DNA of 64,000 nucleotides, taken from contig OY294067.1 of NCBI GenBank assembly GCA_958510875.1, positions 266,574,180-266,638,179 on the forward strand. Direction: 5' to 3'. This DNA comes from Endomychus coccineus. Lineage: Eukaryota > Arthropoda > Insecta > Coleoptera > Endomychidae. The position numbers and the translations under genes are program-made. Below the pieces are notes generated by a model. That model saw only the letters and a list, made by a program, of their open reading frames with translations, made no database searches and was not told the origin of the DNA. Positions 22,376 to 32,897 of the stretch are shown piece by piece. Numbering within the stretch: position 1 is the stretch's first letter; each line of letters opens with the position of its first letter.

Positions 22376-23731
22376 TTATGTCCATACATATTTGAAACAA
22401 AATAAAAGGTAGTTATCTTTTGTTGTTCCAAATCTGACAATAATTTTTGCTAGAAATCTTGTCTCCGAATTTACAAGGAGTAGAGCTACATTATTATATT
22501 TTATGTACACTTCTATTTGAAATTTTAACAAAACTTCCATGAAATAAAAAATATTCGTCGAACTACAATAAAAAGAGTTATTTAAATGAGAGTGAAAGGA
22601 CTCGCAAGCGTTCGTGGTTTTATTCAGAGTTAAAGAAGCTCCAGCCCAAATGTGGGGTGGAAAAGTGACTTCGTTGGATATAAAATAATCCACCTAATAA
22701 TCAGCGAAAACCGTTAACTCATCGTTACATGATTTTATCGCAAGTAACAAAATAATCGCTTACCAGATTTGGATTTAAAAATACCATACAAAAACAATAA
22801 CGAAGCCATTTTCCAGATCCACAATTTTTCTTTTATATTCACTACTTAAGCCCAACTTCTATATTTTACGCAACCAAGACTGAGTAAGATGGAAGCGGCA
22901 ACCAATAATTGTAACGTTATCCCATACTTTACGAACTGCATTATGGATGGCAATTTCAAAATCATCCACTACTTTCCCAGGAATAAAACTTAAGTTGTTA
23001 AGAGAACAAATAAACTTAATTTTTCCCAAACAGAGTCTATAAGTTTCTTCTGATTTGATTTTCAGTAAGCTAAACACTAGCAATATATAGTGTCTATTTA
23101 TGTAACCATGTATGGTGAATAGTTGTGGGAAAAATTTTGTAGTATTGGAATGTGCCATCCATGTATATAAAACTGGACTTACATGAGAATTCCAAATTTG
23201 TTTGGCAGCTGAAAATTACAATTCCATTTCGGAAACCATTATCCACAACAAAACTCTTCTCTCTTGACGTTTTGTACGAATGTTCTTGCAGATAACCGTG
23301 AACTTCGTTGGCAGAGCGAGGCAAAGTTGGCAATGTTTTGCGACGTCTATTGTACATATTTCCTTTGTCGTATTCAAGTCCCGAGAAGTCAATGTTTCTG
23401 AAGAAAAATCTGAGGGAACACTATTTGAAGCTAATTCTATATGCAATATTTTAGTTGGTCTATCTGTAGGTTCTTCTTCCGCTTTTCTTTTGCAGGCAAC
23501 ACTAAGAACTTCTCTAGAAACTTTTTCTTCAGGTTCGTGATTATGTTGATTTTTCAATGTTGTTATAACAAAATTACCCGATTCCTCAATGGTATATACC
23601 TTACATTTAGGCCGTTTGATGCACGTCCAGACAGTTTCATTGGTTGAAGATCGATGTTTAGAAAACTTATAATTTTCGTATACTATTTGAGTATTTCCGC
23701 GTTCACCAGTAATTTCGTTCACAAACGACAT
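22376..23731 (-). pseudogene. Mutator-like (MULE) transposase with FLYWCH zinc finger, broken
   Basis: The N-terminal 171-codon frame begins MSFVNEITGERGNTQIVYEN and has a FLYWCH finger: TVWTCIKRPKCKVYT, then NQHNHEPEE. After frame changes come FIYMDGTFQYYKIFP, FFPQLFTIHGYINRHYILLV, KVVDDFEIAIHNAVRKVW and IIGCRFHLTQSWLRKI. These are the MULE transposase core, with the conserved Asp of DGTF and of DFE and the CxFHLxQ block. The C-terminal part is FPPHIWAGASLTLNKTTNAC then ESFHSHLNNSFY. Two or three frameshifts plus stops between 22693 and 22859 show decay rather than intron structure. No inverted repeats were recognised. A domesticated gene is unlikely given the damage. Confidence 0.85.
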
Positions 23732-23739
23732 TTTAAATC

Positions 23740-25105
23740 TTGAAAAGAATAATAAATATTACTTGTTTGCACGTACAACACGAAAAATATGATGATTATA
23801 AGTTTGGAAACAAGCCCCTGTCTAGTCTTAATAAGCAATAAATATTCAATTAACCGTAATGATCAACATGCGCCCGTCCTCATTTATTATTATTCTTAGT
23901 AAGTAGTTAAATATAAACAAATTGACAAAATTGAAAAAAACTGTTATTGATTTTTTGAAGTAAAGTCAGTATTTGTTTCTCTATTCTTGAACATAGAATT
24001 TTATACTAAAGCAAAATTCAATTTTGATCCAATTCCAATAGCATATTAAACATTGTTGTACCTGTGCATGCTAGTTTTATCTCCATCATTATTTCAAACT
24101 TCTGATATTTTGGTTAAAACTCCTTGTTTATACATTAAGCGGCAAAGTACATACTGCCACGTTCACCAAGATTAAACATAGATTAATCGTAAACACAAGT
24201 TCACGGGTTAAATGGGAGGATAAATTGACATGCAAACAAGTTTGGACAGAACAGAAACGAAAACATGTACACTACTCTTTCATTACTCTGATTTAGTAAA
24301 ATCGTTTCTGAAAGTATATAATTAAACACTTGTTTACAAATTCCCCGTCATTAAAATGTATTTTTGGGGTTACCGACGTTCTTTGTTCAATAAAGTTGAG
24401 GAAAAACAAAGTCCAGTCACGCTCAAGTATATTTCTTATACTATCGTATCAAATTCGTACGATAGCTTCCAGTATATTGATCAACTCATTAGAGAGCGCT
24501 ATCAATACAGTTTTAGCAAATATTCTACTATTTTTATTGCGGCTTGAAGCTTCCCTGCTCTACTATCTTGAAATATAATAAAATGCTACGTTATTTTCTT
24601 CTTCTACAGTGAAAAATTATTTGTTTGCGTCTCTGGAGGAACTTCTCGATGTTGTTGGTTCTTGTTCTTGTCAGTTGAGGAAGATGTTCTTTAATATCAA
24701 ATTCAGGATCGAGAAGGAGAGCAAGATTGTTGGGGATGCCGACGGCAAAAACAGTACCGCCGCTAGATATTCAAAAGAGTAGTTTATTATTCGATGAGCG
24801 TATAATGAGCGCTGTTACCCACGAAGATGAAATTACCAGTACGAGCACGAGCCGCAGGCATTGTACACTAATTGAATACTATACTTTATCTATAGCTATT
24901 AAATAACATATGTAGATTGTTAACATATAACAGATATAGCATAATTAATTACACATGTGTCATCCTAATTCTATTGTTTTTAATATCTCTATAAATCTAT
25001 TCGAATTCAAACAAAATAATCCAGAATAGACGACCAGCCCTCAAAGCGTACAACTTAATTTGAAACGATTGAATAATTATTATTTAGTTCATTAACTGAT
25101 ACCAT
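23740..25105. other. No gene recognised
   Basis: AT-rich sequence with overlapping short frames on both strands (24330-24580) that show no family motif. Confidence 0.45.
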
Positions 25106-25109
25106 TAAA

Positions 25110-26290
25110 AGACGGTCTATTTAATTATGTATACATTCTTGGAAAATAGGTCAGACTATTACATATGCTCATTATTTTTGTTTTTGCGTACATTTTGGTC
25201 TCCCGACTATCATCAGAAGAAGTATTAATATCAAAAACGGGATTTCTTGAAGCTAATTGTATCAGCACAATGGTCATTATCGCACCAATTCCAATTAACA
25301 TCGCCGAAACGAACAGAAACACGAGTAGTCGAAATTGTAAAACAATGATATTTCAAGTATATGAATATGTATCAAGAATCCACTGCTTAGCTATTTTCTT
25401 ATAATGTACGAAGTCATGTCAAGCAATGTTTGTATTCGACTGAAATCAAAGAATATAACGCTCAAGTATCCTCTTTCGAACCAGATGTTAAAGACTTATG
25501 AGATAATAGAAAAAGATTGTCACACCTTATTAGAAATATTGCTATTTGAGCATTCTAACTAAAATATACTTTTATACATTATAAAGACGCATGTAGGAAT
25601 TTGCAAGGGTTTCAATTGAATAGATTAGTATAAATCTGAATTAATGATTGAATATCTGTTCTATGACTTACAGACTTGGAGCCACGTTTTATGTGAATGA
25701 TTCCTGTATAAGTCCCATTGCAATCTAAGCAATTTAATTTGTATAGTGCGTGGGGTTGTTTATCTTTAGGTATTAAAGGTTTTAGATTTGAAAAATAGTA
25801 GGTTTCAGAGCAACAATTATATCATACTTTTTCAAACATATCTTAATTTTCTCTGAGGTTTCCGGAATGTATGGTAATGTTGTAAAGCTATGTTATTTAT
25901 ATATGGCGTTCCATTATAGATCTTGTTTATCCTTTCCTTAATGATGGAATTGCAATATATTTTTGGATAGCCATTCATTTCCAGTGTATTACAAACAGTT
26001 TTTAAATTTTAGGGACGGTCCTCTGGGTGGGACAATTCAACACCACGATCTGTATGGCTGTTTATAACACTTTTTTATAACTTGTTGGTGCAACTGGATT
26101 GAAGTGAAGATAACGTTGAGACCAAACTTCCTTAGTAAACCACGTAGTTTTTATTTTTCCATCCGCATCATGCCTAATGATATGGGAAGATGAGATGAAA
26201 TAGGAGATACCATTGCTGTGCCGAATATTTGTCCAAAATATTGCTCACCGTATTGAAAATAAGTGGATTCTAAACAATACTTCACTGTAC
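25110..26290 (-). mobile_element. Penelope-like element, 3' half (copy A)
   Basis: Read on the minus strand, this region is collinear with the plus-strand element at 33300-34770. First comes an RT segment YFQYGEQYFGQIFGTAM (GTPMG block in the relative), then a deletion of the YVDD region, then TTWFTKEVWSQRY-like and WNAIYK-like segments with frameshifts. After the GIY-YIG remnant (FT-NVAPSL side) comes a 3'UTR with matching blocks, ending in the ribozyme-bearing terminal repeat (25120-25380). Multiple stops show that it is dead. The element at 26296-27412 interrupts it. Confidence 0.75.
25179..25220 (-). ncRNA. Hammerhead ribozyme relic
   Basis: The minus strand keeps the CTGATGA box and an AGTC/GACC-type stem II, but GAAAC has become AAAAT and the ACGTACGT stem III has become ATGTACGC. 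The invariant G of the GAA box is lost, so cleavage is not expected. Position and flanks match the intact copies at 13896, 14302 and 51953. Confidence 0.65.
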
Positions 26291-26295
26291 TTCAG

Positions 26296-27412
26296 AAGTT
26301 GGAGAATAAAACTCAAATTTTACACAAAACTTTTAACATTTAATTTAAAAATGCTGACAAATTGTTTCACCACACTGTGGCATTATCAAAGCGAGGAGTT
26401 ATCAACTAAAGCTAAATCTAAAAGTATGTCCTTAAATATCAGGGATCAGAATGTGGTGCAAATTGAGGGATGGGGGTGGATAATGGTGGGAGTGTGTTTA
26501 CAAAATTGTTAACAAGCGGTGAATTATATGTGTCGATTTGATCATTTAATATTACATTATTATTGTTTTTTGCGTGTTTCAAAATTTCTATGGATTCTAA
26601 TATATTAAGTTTATGTCCTTTTTCCTGAATATGTAGAATATCAGGATTAAGGGTGAAATTGTGGTTATGTTCTAACAGGTGATTTGCGTAATTAGAGTCT
26701 TCTTTTTTGAGCCTGTAACTTCTCAAATGTTCATTGAACCTTACGCTGAAACTGCGTCCAGTTTTTCCTATGTACAAAGCACTACAGTCATCACATCTCA
26801 GTCTGTAAACTCCAGATTTCTTTAAGTTATCTTTTTTAGATTTCGAGTTATTAATATACGAGCATAGGTTATTTGTTGTTTTAAAGGCGACGTTTTTATT
26901 CTGTTTTTTAAGGAATTGAGATATTTTTAGTGAATGTTTACCTAAATATGTTAGACATGTGAAATTTGATTTTGTATTATTATTAATTTGCGGATAAATT
27001 ATGCTTAAGGCTTTTTTATTGAGTTTATTTTGGAGTATTTTATTAATTATCTTGACATTATAACCGTTATTTTTGGCAATATCTACGATTCTGTTTGATT
27101 CTAAATGGAAATTATCTTTACTTAATGGGACATTAATTAATCTATGTATCATACAATTATATGCTGCTAGCTTATGTGATTGTGGATGTAAAGAAGTGTT
27201 GTGTATTGTGGTATCTGTGTGGGTGGGCTTGTGATAAATAGCGAAAGAAAAGTAATTATTTGTGTGTGAAATTGTCAGATCTAAAAAGTTTAAGGACTTG
27301 TTGTTTTCCATCTCTATGCCTCTAATGCCACAGTGTGGTGAAACAATTTGTCAGCATTTTTAAATTAAATGTTAAAAGTTTTGTGTAAAATTTGAGTTTT
27401 ATTCTCCAACTT
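26296..27412 (-). mobile_element. Penelope-like element copy B with perfect 90-nt inverted repeats
   Basis: The 90 nt at 26296-26385 are the exact reverse complement of 27323-27412. Between them lie a 3'UTR and a 290-codon open frame for the RT C-terminus and GIY-YIG nuclease. Penelope-like copies often carry an inverted piece of their own terminal repeat beside a 5' truncation, which fits this layout. Both sides are decayed RT sequence of another Penelope-like copy, so B is a nested, younger insertion. Confidence 0.8.
26439..27311 (-). CDS. Penelope-like RT C-terminus plus GIY-YIG endonuclease, open frame
   Basis: A 290-codon uninterrupted frame. Residues 6-50 (LNFLDLTISHTNNYF, then YHKPTHTDTTIHNTSLHPQS) are the RT blocks just after the catalytic aspartates. 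Residues 167-192 (GVYRLRCDDCSALYIGKTGR then SFSVRFNEH) form the GIY-YIG core, with the GVY and YIG strands, the Cys-x2-Cys pair and the catalytic Arg. The Glu is near residue 239 (LNILESIEILKH). The first Met is only the first available one; the true protein started far upstream in the lost RT N-terminus. The family inserts by target-primed reverse transcription. With no stops over 290 codons, this is the best-preserved Penelope-like sequence in the window, but it is 5'-truncated and so not autonomous. Confidence 0.85.
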   Translation of the reverse strand: MENNKSLNFLDLTISHTNNYFSFAIYHKPTHTDTTIHNTSLHPQSHKLAAYNCMIHRLINVPLSKDNFHLESNRIVDIAKNNGYNVKIINKILQNKLNKKALSIIYPQINNNTKSNFTCLTYLGKHSLKISQFLKKQNKNVAFKTTNNLCSYINNSKSKKDNLKKSGVYRLRCDDCSALYIGKTGRSFSVRFNEHLRSYRLKKEDSNYANHLLEHNHNFTLNPDILHIQEKGHKLNILESIEILKHAKNNNNVILNDQIDTYNSPLVNNFVNTLPPLSTPIPQFAPHSDP

Positions 27413-27464
27413 GTGAAGTATTATGAATTTACACTACGTAAACGCCGAAACCATAGATATAGAA

Positions 27465-27590
27465 ATACTTCACTGCTTTCATAAATTCAGATTGATCTAG
27501 AGGTGTGTGGTTTTAAAAAAATAAGTGCATTCTAAACAATTCTTCACTGCTTTCATAAATTCAGATTGATCTAGAGGTGTGTGGTTTTTC
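27465..27590 (-). pseudogene. Penelope-like RT fragment with 70-bp tandem duplication
   Basis: On the minus strand both units encode NHTPLDQSEFMKAVK-like sequence, matching NHTPLHQSEFINTVK in the RT at 33250-33300. The unit AAACCACACACCTCTAGATC plus its downstream part occurs twice, 70 bp apart. It is probably the part of copy A displaced when copy B inserted, duplicated afterwards. Confidence 0.65.
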
Positions 27591-27746
27591 TCTTTTGCTC
27601 TGCCCAACGTTTTTGATGATACTCAATGCCAAAAAGACGTGAATAAAAGAAATTAATACATGATGTGCGGGTGATTTTTTTATAAATTCATTAAAATGTC
27701 ACAGAAAACTAATTTTTTCCTATTATATTGTTTTGACAAATTTTGA

Positions 27747-27980
27747 TTAATTGTAGGTAGGCGCTCCGATATTACTTACAATGGGTCTTAAAGGTACTTT
27801 CGGAAGCTCATTATGGCAAATTAATTTATTTACAGAGTTGAGGTTGAACAGGGACAACACGTTTATGAGGTCCGAATAGCTTTCTTGCTCACTCATGACC
27901 GCATCAATGATTAGTGTTAAACTTGTGTTCCGCAAGTGCAGATCTACTGGTGTCACGAAACCTTGTACAGCGCTCATGTT
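27747..27980 (-). pseudogene. Penelope-like RT fragment fused to a GIY-YIG remnant
   Basis: The frame ends NKLICHNELPKVPLRPIVSN then IGAPTYN. This is the RT block that reads PLGPIVSDIGAPTYN in the element at 32898, here with the more canonical LRPIVS. Upstream in the same frame (27980-27900) the DNA matches, inverted, the GIY-YIG part at 28196-28260. The middle part (27838-27910) has a diverged copy at 39483-39563. The pieces are out of order, so this is a rearranged relic. Confidence 0.65.
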
Positions 27981-28099
27981 CGTTCACACGAGTAGCTTCT
28001 GTCCTGTTTCACCAATTTTCAACTTTTAAGAATAAGGAATGCAATAAACACCTTCTAAATGAAGAGGAGGCAAACCTATCTAAGATCCCTTTCCAATGA

Positions 28100-28660
28100 T
28101 TCATGTAGGTGCTTATAGCATTTCCTGTTCTTGCGGTAAAGTCTACAATGGTGAAATAGGTCGTACAGTAGCTACTCGTGTGCAAGAACATGGGGGCTGT
28201 ACAAGGCTTCGTAACACCAGTAGATCTGCACTTGCGTAACACAAGTTTGACACCAATCATCGAATCCTTTTCGAAAATACTAACATCCTAGCCTGAGCCC
28301 CAAACTTCTATCAGCGAAAAATACTTGAAGCGATAGATATCCTGAAACACACAAATAATTCAAGCCGTGACTCAGGATATTACCTTCTCAACATTTGGAA
28401 ACCCATCCTCGAAAATTCCACTGCGCACATGACCACATAACAGCAGGGTCAAGTGTCAGAACGGAGTTAACCACAGGAATAAAGGCACTGTGTAGCGTGA
28501 AAGTCTTTCCTCGGAGAAACCAGAAGAATCCGTTTCAGTTCAACCCTCTAGCCTGCCCTGAAGATGCTACCTGTAATGGTTGGCGAAACGTCAGAATCAA
28601 GTCTTGCTATTGTGACGCGGAATACATCCGTAAGCCAAGAATTTCAGAATATTTCTTAGG
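28100..28660 (+). pseudogene. Penelope-like GIY-YIG domain and 3' end, second lineage
   Basis: The frame reads AYSISCSCGKVYNGEIGRTV, then ATRVQEHGGCTRLRNTSRSA, then a stop, then HKFDTNHRILFENTNIL and FYQRKILEAIDILKHTNNSS. GIY-YIG core elements are present: Cys-x-Cys, a YNGE version of YIGE, GRT, Arg and the C-terminal ILEAIDI Glu. The lineage differs from copies A and B. A hammerhead-like core (28558-28592) follows about 150 bp after the coding part, then a block shared with 670-755. At least two stops show inactivity. Confidence 0.75.
28558..28592 (+). ncRNA. Hammerhead-like core (CTGAAGA ... GAAACGTC)
   Basis: CTGAAGA at 28558-28564 is followed by a stem II that can pair GC-TACC with GGT-T-GGC (one bulged U, one G-U) and then GAAACGTC (28585-28592), the usual 3' box with predicted cleavage after the final C. 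No pairing stem I is visible on the two flanks. The unit is therefore probably decayed or needs partners elsewhere. It is distinct from the ACGTACGT type in this window. Confidence 0.5.
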
Positions 28661-28839
28661 CGCAATCTTGGATATGATAGTGTTAGAAGCAAATACTACA
28701 GCGGCGAGCCTCACTTTCAAATTTCTTATAACAAAAGAGGTGTACATGGATAAATTATTGAACGTTTGTTATGATTATCTGTATTTTCATGAAACTAGAA
28801 TAATTTGCCTAATTTTATACGAGAGGTAGTCCCGGCTCA

Positions 28840-29585
28840 AACAAATGAACAATTTTAAATAACTATCATTCTGAACAGAATTAGTAGAATTGAGAGAATC
28901 TGGCCTTGCTTCCCTAAGTTAGAGAATAAATCCAATTTTCAATAGTGGAAGTTGTGGTCTCTTCAGGTGCCGGATAAAGCGATTGGTTAATGAAATTCAC
29001 GTTTCGTAATCTAGGTTTATTGGAGGGCTGTAATTGTAAATAAATTTTGGTCGCAGATAACGAAGAAAAGGATTCCGTGCAAACAATGATTTCAATCTAG
29101 TGGATTTAAATTGAAGTGATTGTTTTTCACAATGTTCTCTGAGTATACATCATTAGTATAATTAGTTAAATACGTTTGGAATATTGCCAATAATGAGGGA
29201 AATGAATATTTTAATCCCTGTTTATTATTTCATACCTAATACGAATGTGTATGTGCAACGACTTTTCTTCTGCTGCTGAACATCTCATTCAATTTCGTCT
29301 TGTTCACTATTTGAAAATGTTAATTTACAATGACTATGAGTAGTTTTGCCAACACATATAAACTTCCTATGTCTGTGGAACTACGTGGACGACAGGTTAT
29401 TTATAAGATGACATTGATTTCATATGTTATTTTTCATTTCCTCATAACGGAAAATTATTGAAATCATTTCTCAAATAGTTACCCATCCATCAAATGAGTC
29501 ATAGAGCTTCTTACCTGATGAAAACGGTCTGAATACAAGAGGTGTTGAGTTTCCTACCAGTGTAGGTTACAAGACGGAAGAAAAA
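28840..29585. other. No feature recognised
   Basis: AT-rich, no supportable coding region or repeat. Confidence 0.45.
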
Positions 29586-29692
29586 AAGATACGTGTGGCA
29601 CTCGGGGACTGCCGCGGTAAAGCTATTGCATAGCATTTTTTCTCAACTTATGCAATTATAATTATTTATTTTTTTTAATTTATGCAGTATTT

Positions 29693-29742
29693 TTTTTTCT
29701 TTGATATTTTAATTCAAGTTTTTTCTTTGATATTAATTCAAG
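29693..29742. repeat. Two-unit tandem repeat, ~25 bp
   Basis: TTTTTTCTTTGATATTTTAA and TTTTTTCTTTGATATTAATT, each continuing into TTCAAG, are adjacent. This is simple local duplication in T-rich DNA. Confidence 0.7.
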
Positions 29743-29834
29743 TTACTTTTGAGCGTGGTGACCGATAAGAAATTTTTTTTTTCTCTTATTGAATAAATGA
29801 GAAGTTAATATCGTTTAAAATATTTTTATTATCT

Positions 29835-30780
29835 TACAATACATGTAGGTTATTCAGGAATTTGTTATCATTGAAACTATAGGTTTATGGTAACTGAATA
29901 ACTGAAATAAGAGACATAAGTTTGAGACTTGATATCCTCTAAATATCTGGAAAATACCGCGTCAATGGTGGTCCCATATTTTGTTGTGGATTCTTGTGGA
30001 TCATTATTCATTTTCAAATTCAATTTTTCCGAAAGAAAAGTTGTCAACCGCTCTGATTTTTTATCAGCGAAGTTGATGTTGAAATCGCCAGCCAAGATAA
30101 GTGGAAATTTATTACCATTTCTACCAAGTATTTTCGACCCTTCTTCAGTGTACTCCAGTAAAGTGCGATGAATAAAATGCTCTACCTCGTCCAATTTTGG
30201 ATTCGGAGAAATGTAAATTGCTACCATGACTATGTGTAGGCCATTTCTAAGTTTGCATAAGCACGCACAAATATCTCCAACAAATGAGCGCCTAACATTA
30301 ACATCGCTAACGTGTGCAATATGTATTTCAATATTCGGAGTCATAATATTAGTAACATTATTATTATTTTGGTAAATAGCTACCTCACCTTTTGGAACAG
30401 TATCTCGTTTGAATTGAACAATACAATTGAAATTAGGTATTTCAATCGGATTATCATGCGCCATGCAAGTTTCAGTAAGAAATAACACATTTGTTTGTCT
30501 CGTAACTGAATCTTGTGAATCGTATTTGTGACCATTTAGACTTTGGCAATTGAAAGTCATTATTGAAATGCCATTTCTATTACTAATAAAATCTAAGACA
30601 CTTTGAGCTGTCGTCTGAACACTATTTAAAGACAGTCTTTTAAATTTTTGCAACAAAGATGCAGTCGATGCAGCTCGCCTTCGATTATTATAAAACTTGA
30701 ATGTAGAATTATCAATTAATTGATATACAATTTTTCAATATTAGTCACCCGAGAGAGCGCAACATAAACGAGTTCCTGTT
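29835..30780 (-). pseudogene. Helentron helicase C-terminus fused to AP-endonuclease-like domain
   Basis: The minus strand starts within ELVYVALSRVTNIEKLYIN, the last conserved block of Pif1-type helicases of Helitrons. A stop or single-base loss follows, then LIDNSTFKFYNNRRRAASTA. A 259-codon frame (30656-29877) then encodes an endonuclease/exonuclease/phosphatase fold: ISIMTFNCQSLNGH (Asn), FLTETCMAHD (Glu), PLILAGDFNINF (the GDFN catalytic Asp-Asn) and TTIDAVFSR (the TxIDxVF block). The final SDH-type His block becomes FSYHKPIVS only after a further frameshift near 29900. Helentrons are the Helitron branch known to carry this endonuclease. The Rep domain and most of the helicase are missing. 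Confidence 0.8.
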
Positions 30781-30889
30781 ATTTTTTGTTACGGAATTTC
30801 TTGATTCGGTCGCCGCGCTCAAAGCCCGCGATAAAAGCTATAGGCAATATATGCAATAGCCTAATAGAAACAGGTAGTCTCAGGTCTCT

Positions 30890-31115
30890 GCTACGCGCGT
30901 CTAACGTATAAACTCTAACTGACGCGTAGCGAGCTCCTAGAGGCATTGACATATGACAATGATTTCTTTCGTAGCTAATTACAGAGGACGTCTGGAGTTC
31001 ATGCAATTATGTTTTTAGGTAATTCGAACCTTTTAAATTCGATAGGCCACGTGAAAATCCCGGAGTCTAAAGCGCTAGAGTGTTATAACATTCGTATAAA
31101 ATAGCGAAATTTCTC
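30890..31115. repeat. Dispersed repeat, inverted copy at 41165-41365
   Basis: Shared blocks with the reverse complement of 41165-41365: TATAAACTCTAACT, GCGAGCTCCT, GGCATATGTCA/GACATATGAC, TTTCKTTCGTAGCTAATTAC, ACGTCTGG, CATGCAATTATGTTTTTAG, AATTCGAACCTT, GATAGGCCACGTGAAAATCC and TATACGAAT-like ends. It lies immediately upstream of the truncated helicase, so it may be Helentron 5' or promoter sequence. It has no coding capacity. Confidence 0.7.
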
Positions 31116-31507
31116 ACTTTTAGAAACTTCAAATCAATTAATTAATTTGACACATGCTAGGTGTTCAGGTTTTACATTATTTTTCGTTACGGAATTCCTT
31201 GATTCGGCCGCGATAAAAGCTATATGTGATAGCTTAATAATAATTGGATGAAATTATTAAACTTCTAACGATACATATGGAATATACTTGTAAAGTTTTA
31301 AATTTTAATGATATTAGCTAGAGCGGTTATTAACAGATTTTATTATTCTGTAAAATAATACAAACAAACAATCAAGCAAATAAAATCACATAATGAACAT
31401 TAAAGATGAAATGGTTCTAGAAAAACAGATTTTACCTGTAAAAGAATAATTAAATTACACGTTATCAATATAGGAAAGTTACTTTGACGTATTACACTAT
31501 ATTACCG

Positions 31508-32812
31508 ACATATAATAATAATAATCTTTATTTCAAATAGGCATAACCTAATTTACAGAAGGAAGACTAAGTATATGTTAAATCTATAAATTATCAATGA
31601 ATAAATTTCGAAGAAACATTTTCAATTTTACTTTAAATAATCTTAGAGTAACACAGTTTTTTATTTCATCTCATAGACTATTATATTCTTTGAATCCTTT
31701 GAAGAACAGGCAGTTCATTGCTCTTTTGCTATTCATTCGATTTATATGAAAATTATTACTACTTCTAGTATAATATTCATGTATTTCATGATTGTAAGTA
31801 ATATCTGTAAGTAGATATGCTGGTAGTAGTTTTTTCAATATTTTATAAACGAATATCATTGCGAAATATACAAGCCTTGTTTCAACCGACTGCCATTCAA
31901 GGCACTTAAGCATCAAATTAATTGGGGTGTATCTATTGCACTGTAGTATGATTCTCATTCCTCTATTCTGTAATTTCTGGAGTGAGGCTTTGCTGTTTTT
32001 ATATAATAAATATATTAAGGAAGCACAGTAATCAAAATGAGGCTGTATTATTGATTGATAAACTATGAGTTTAGAGTTAATTGATAAATTAGCTGAAATT
32101 CTCGAAAAGAAGATACGTTTTTTTGATATTTTGTTTATGATATAGTTAGCATGCTCTTTGAATGTCAGTGTATTATCTATTATAACACCTAGATATTTAA
32201 TTTTTGTAACAATTTCAAGTTTGGACCCATGAAGTATTATATCGATATTATTTGTAATAATTTGGGAATATTTATATCTGGATGTTAAAATAATGATCTT
32301 GGTCTTATCAATATTAAGTTTAAGTTTCCCTATATCCATGTATTGTTCTACGTTTTTTAATTGAACATTCATTTTGTTGACTGCAATTGTTAAGTTCTTA
32401 TCATTTGTAGATGCAAGAGAATCATCAGCAAAGAGATTAAGAAAGTCAGAACTAATATAATAGTTTATATCATTAATATATATAATAAAAAGTAACGGAC
32501 CTAGTACGCTTCCTTGTGGTACACCTAAGCAGTTTTCAATTTCTGTTGACCTATTATAATTTATTTTAGTTCGTTGATAGCTGTCAGTTAAATAGCTAAT
32601 GAACCAATTTAATGCAGTACCCTTAATTCCATAGTATTTAAGCTTATTTATGAACACTGAGCGATCGATAGTTTCGAAGGCTCGTTTGAAGTCTAGGAAT
32701 GCAGCTACTATATAATGATCTTCATCTATAAGTTTATTCCAAGTAGAGATAGTGAGTTGAATGGCTGATTCACATGAGTGGTATTTTCTAAATCGTTTAT
32801 TTCATGACATTT
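31508..32812 (-). mobile_element. 5'-truncated LINE copy with (TAA)n-type tail
   Basis: On the minus strand, the ORF2 end is followed by about 160 bp of 3'UTR. The copy closes in AAATAAAGATTATTATTATT (about 31510-31535), the short AATAAA-plus-microsatellite tail typical of CR1/Jockey-like elements rather than a long poly(A). The 5' end is lost within RT at about 32812. No clear target duplication was found. Confidence 0.75.
31671..32812 (-). CDS. LINE reverse transcriptase, C-terminal ~380 codons, open
   Basis: The frame is open from about 32812 to the stop at 31671. Order of RT blocks: RFRKYHSCESAIQLTI, VAAFLDFKRAFETIDRSVF (first catalytic Asp in FLDFKRAF), KYYGIKGTALNWFISYLT, GVPQGSVLGPLLFIIYIND, FADDSL (catalytic Asp pair, Phe for Tyr), KLKLNIDKTK, IKYLGVIID, and the thumb/C-terminal region to KGFKEYNSL. 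RT copies element RNA at the target site. The catalytic residues are intact and there are no stops, so this is a young but 5'-truncated copy without endonuclease. A GTG at 32657 is not a real start; the frame simply continues upstream. Confidence 0.9.
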
Positions 32813-32897
32813 CTCAGTGCCTAGATACTCCACATATATCACTGGGTGAATATTTTACATACTATACAAGGGATATTAAGAGATATTAATAAATAAA

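Larger units (their letters stand above)
29600..31240. repeat. Helentron-associated CCGCGrTAAA hairpin motif, three copies
   Basis: A motif CCGCGGTAAAGCTATTGCA (29613 onward) recurs as GCGATAAAAGCTATAGGC (about 30830) and CCGCGATAAAAGCTATATG (about 31205), all in the same orientation. Each is followed by an ATAGC that can pair with the GCTAT, giving a small hairpin. The second and third lie within a longer direct repeat (30778-30866 and 31172-31240) that begins GTTACGGAAT. One copy lies just past the end of the endonuclease gene and one exactly where the helicase is cut off. A terminal role in the Helentron is inference. Confidence 0.5.

Noticed and set aside
22376..23731. FLYWCH/MULE sequence as a domesticated host gene with introns
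   Set aside because: Breaks between frames lack splice-site logic and include stops inside conserved blocks, as in the sibling fragments; decay explains it better.
24330..24580. Two overlapping 60-80-codon plus-strand frames
   Set aside because: No motif, no codon bias and mutual overlap; treated as chance frames in AT-rich DNA.
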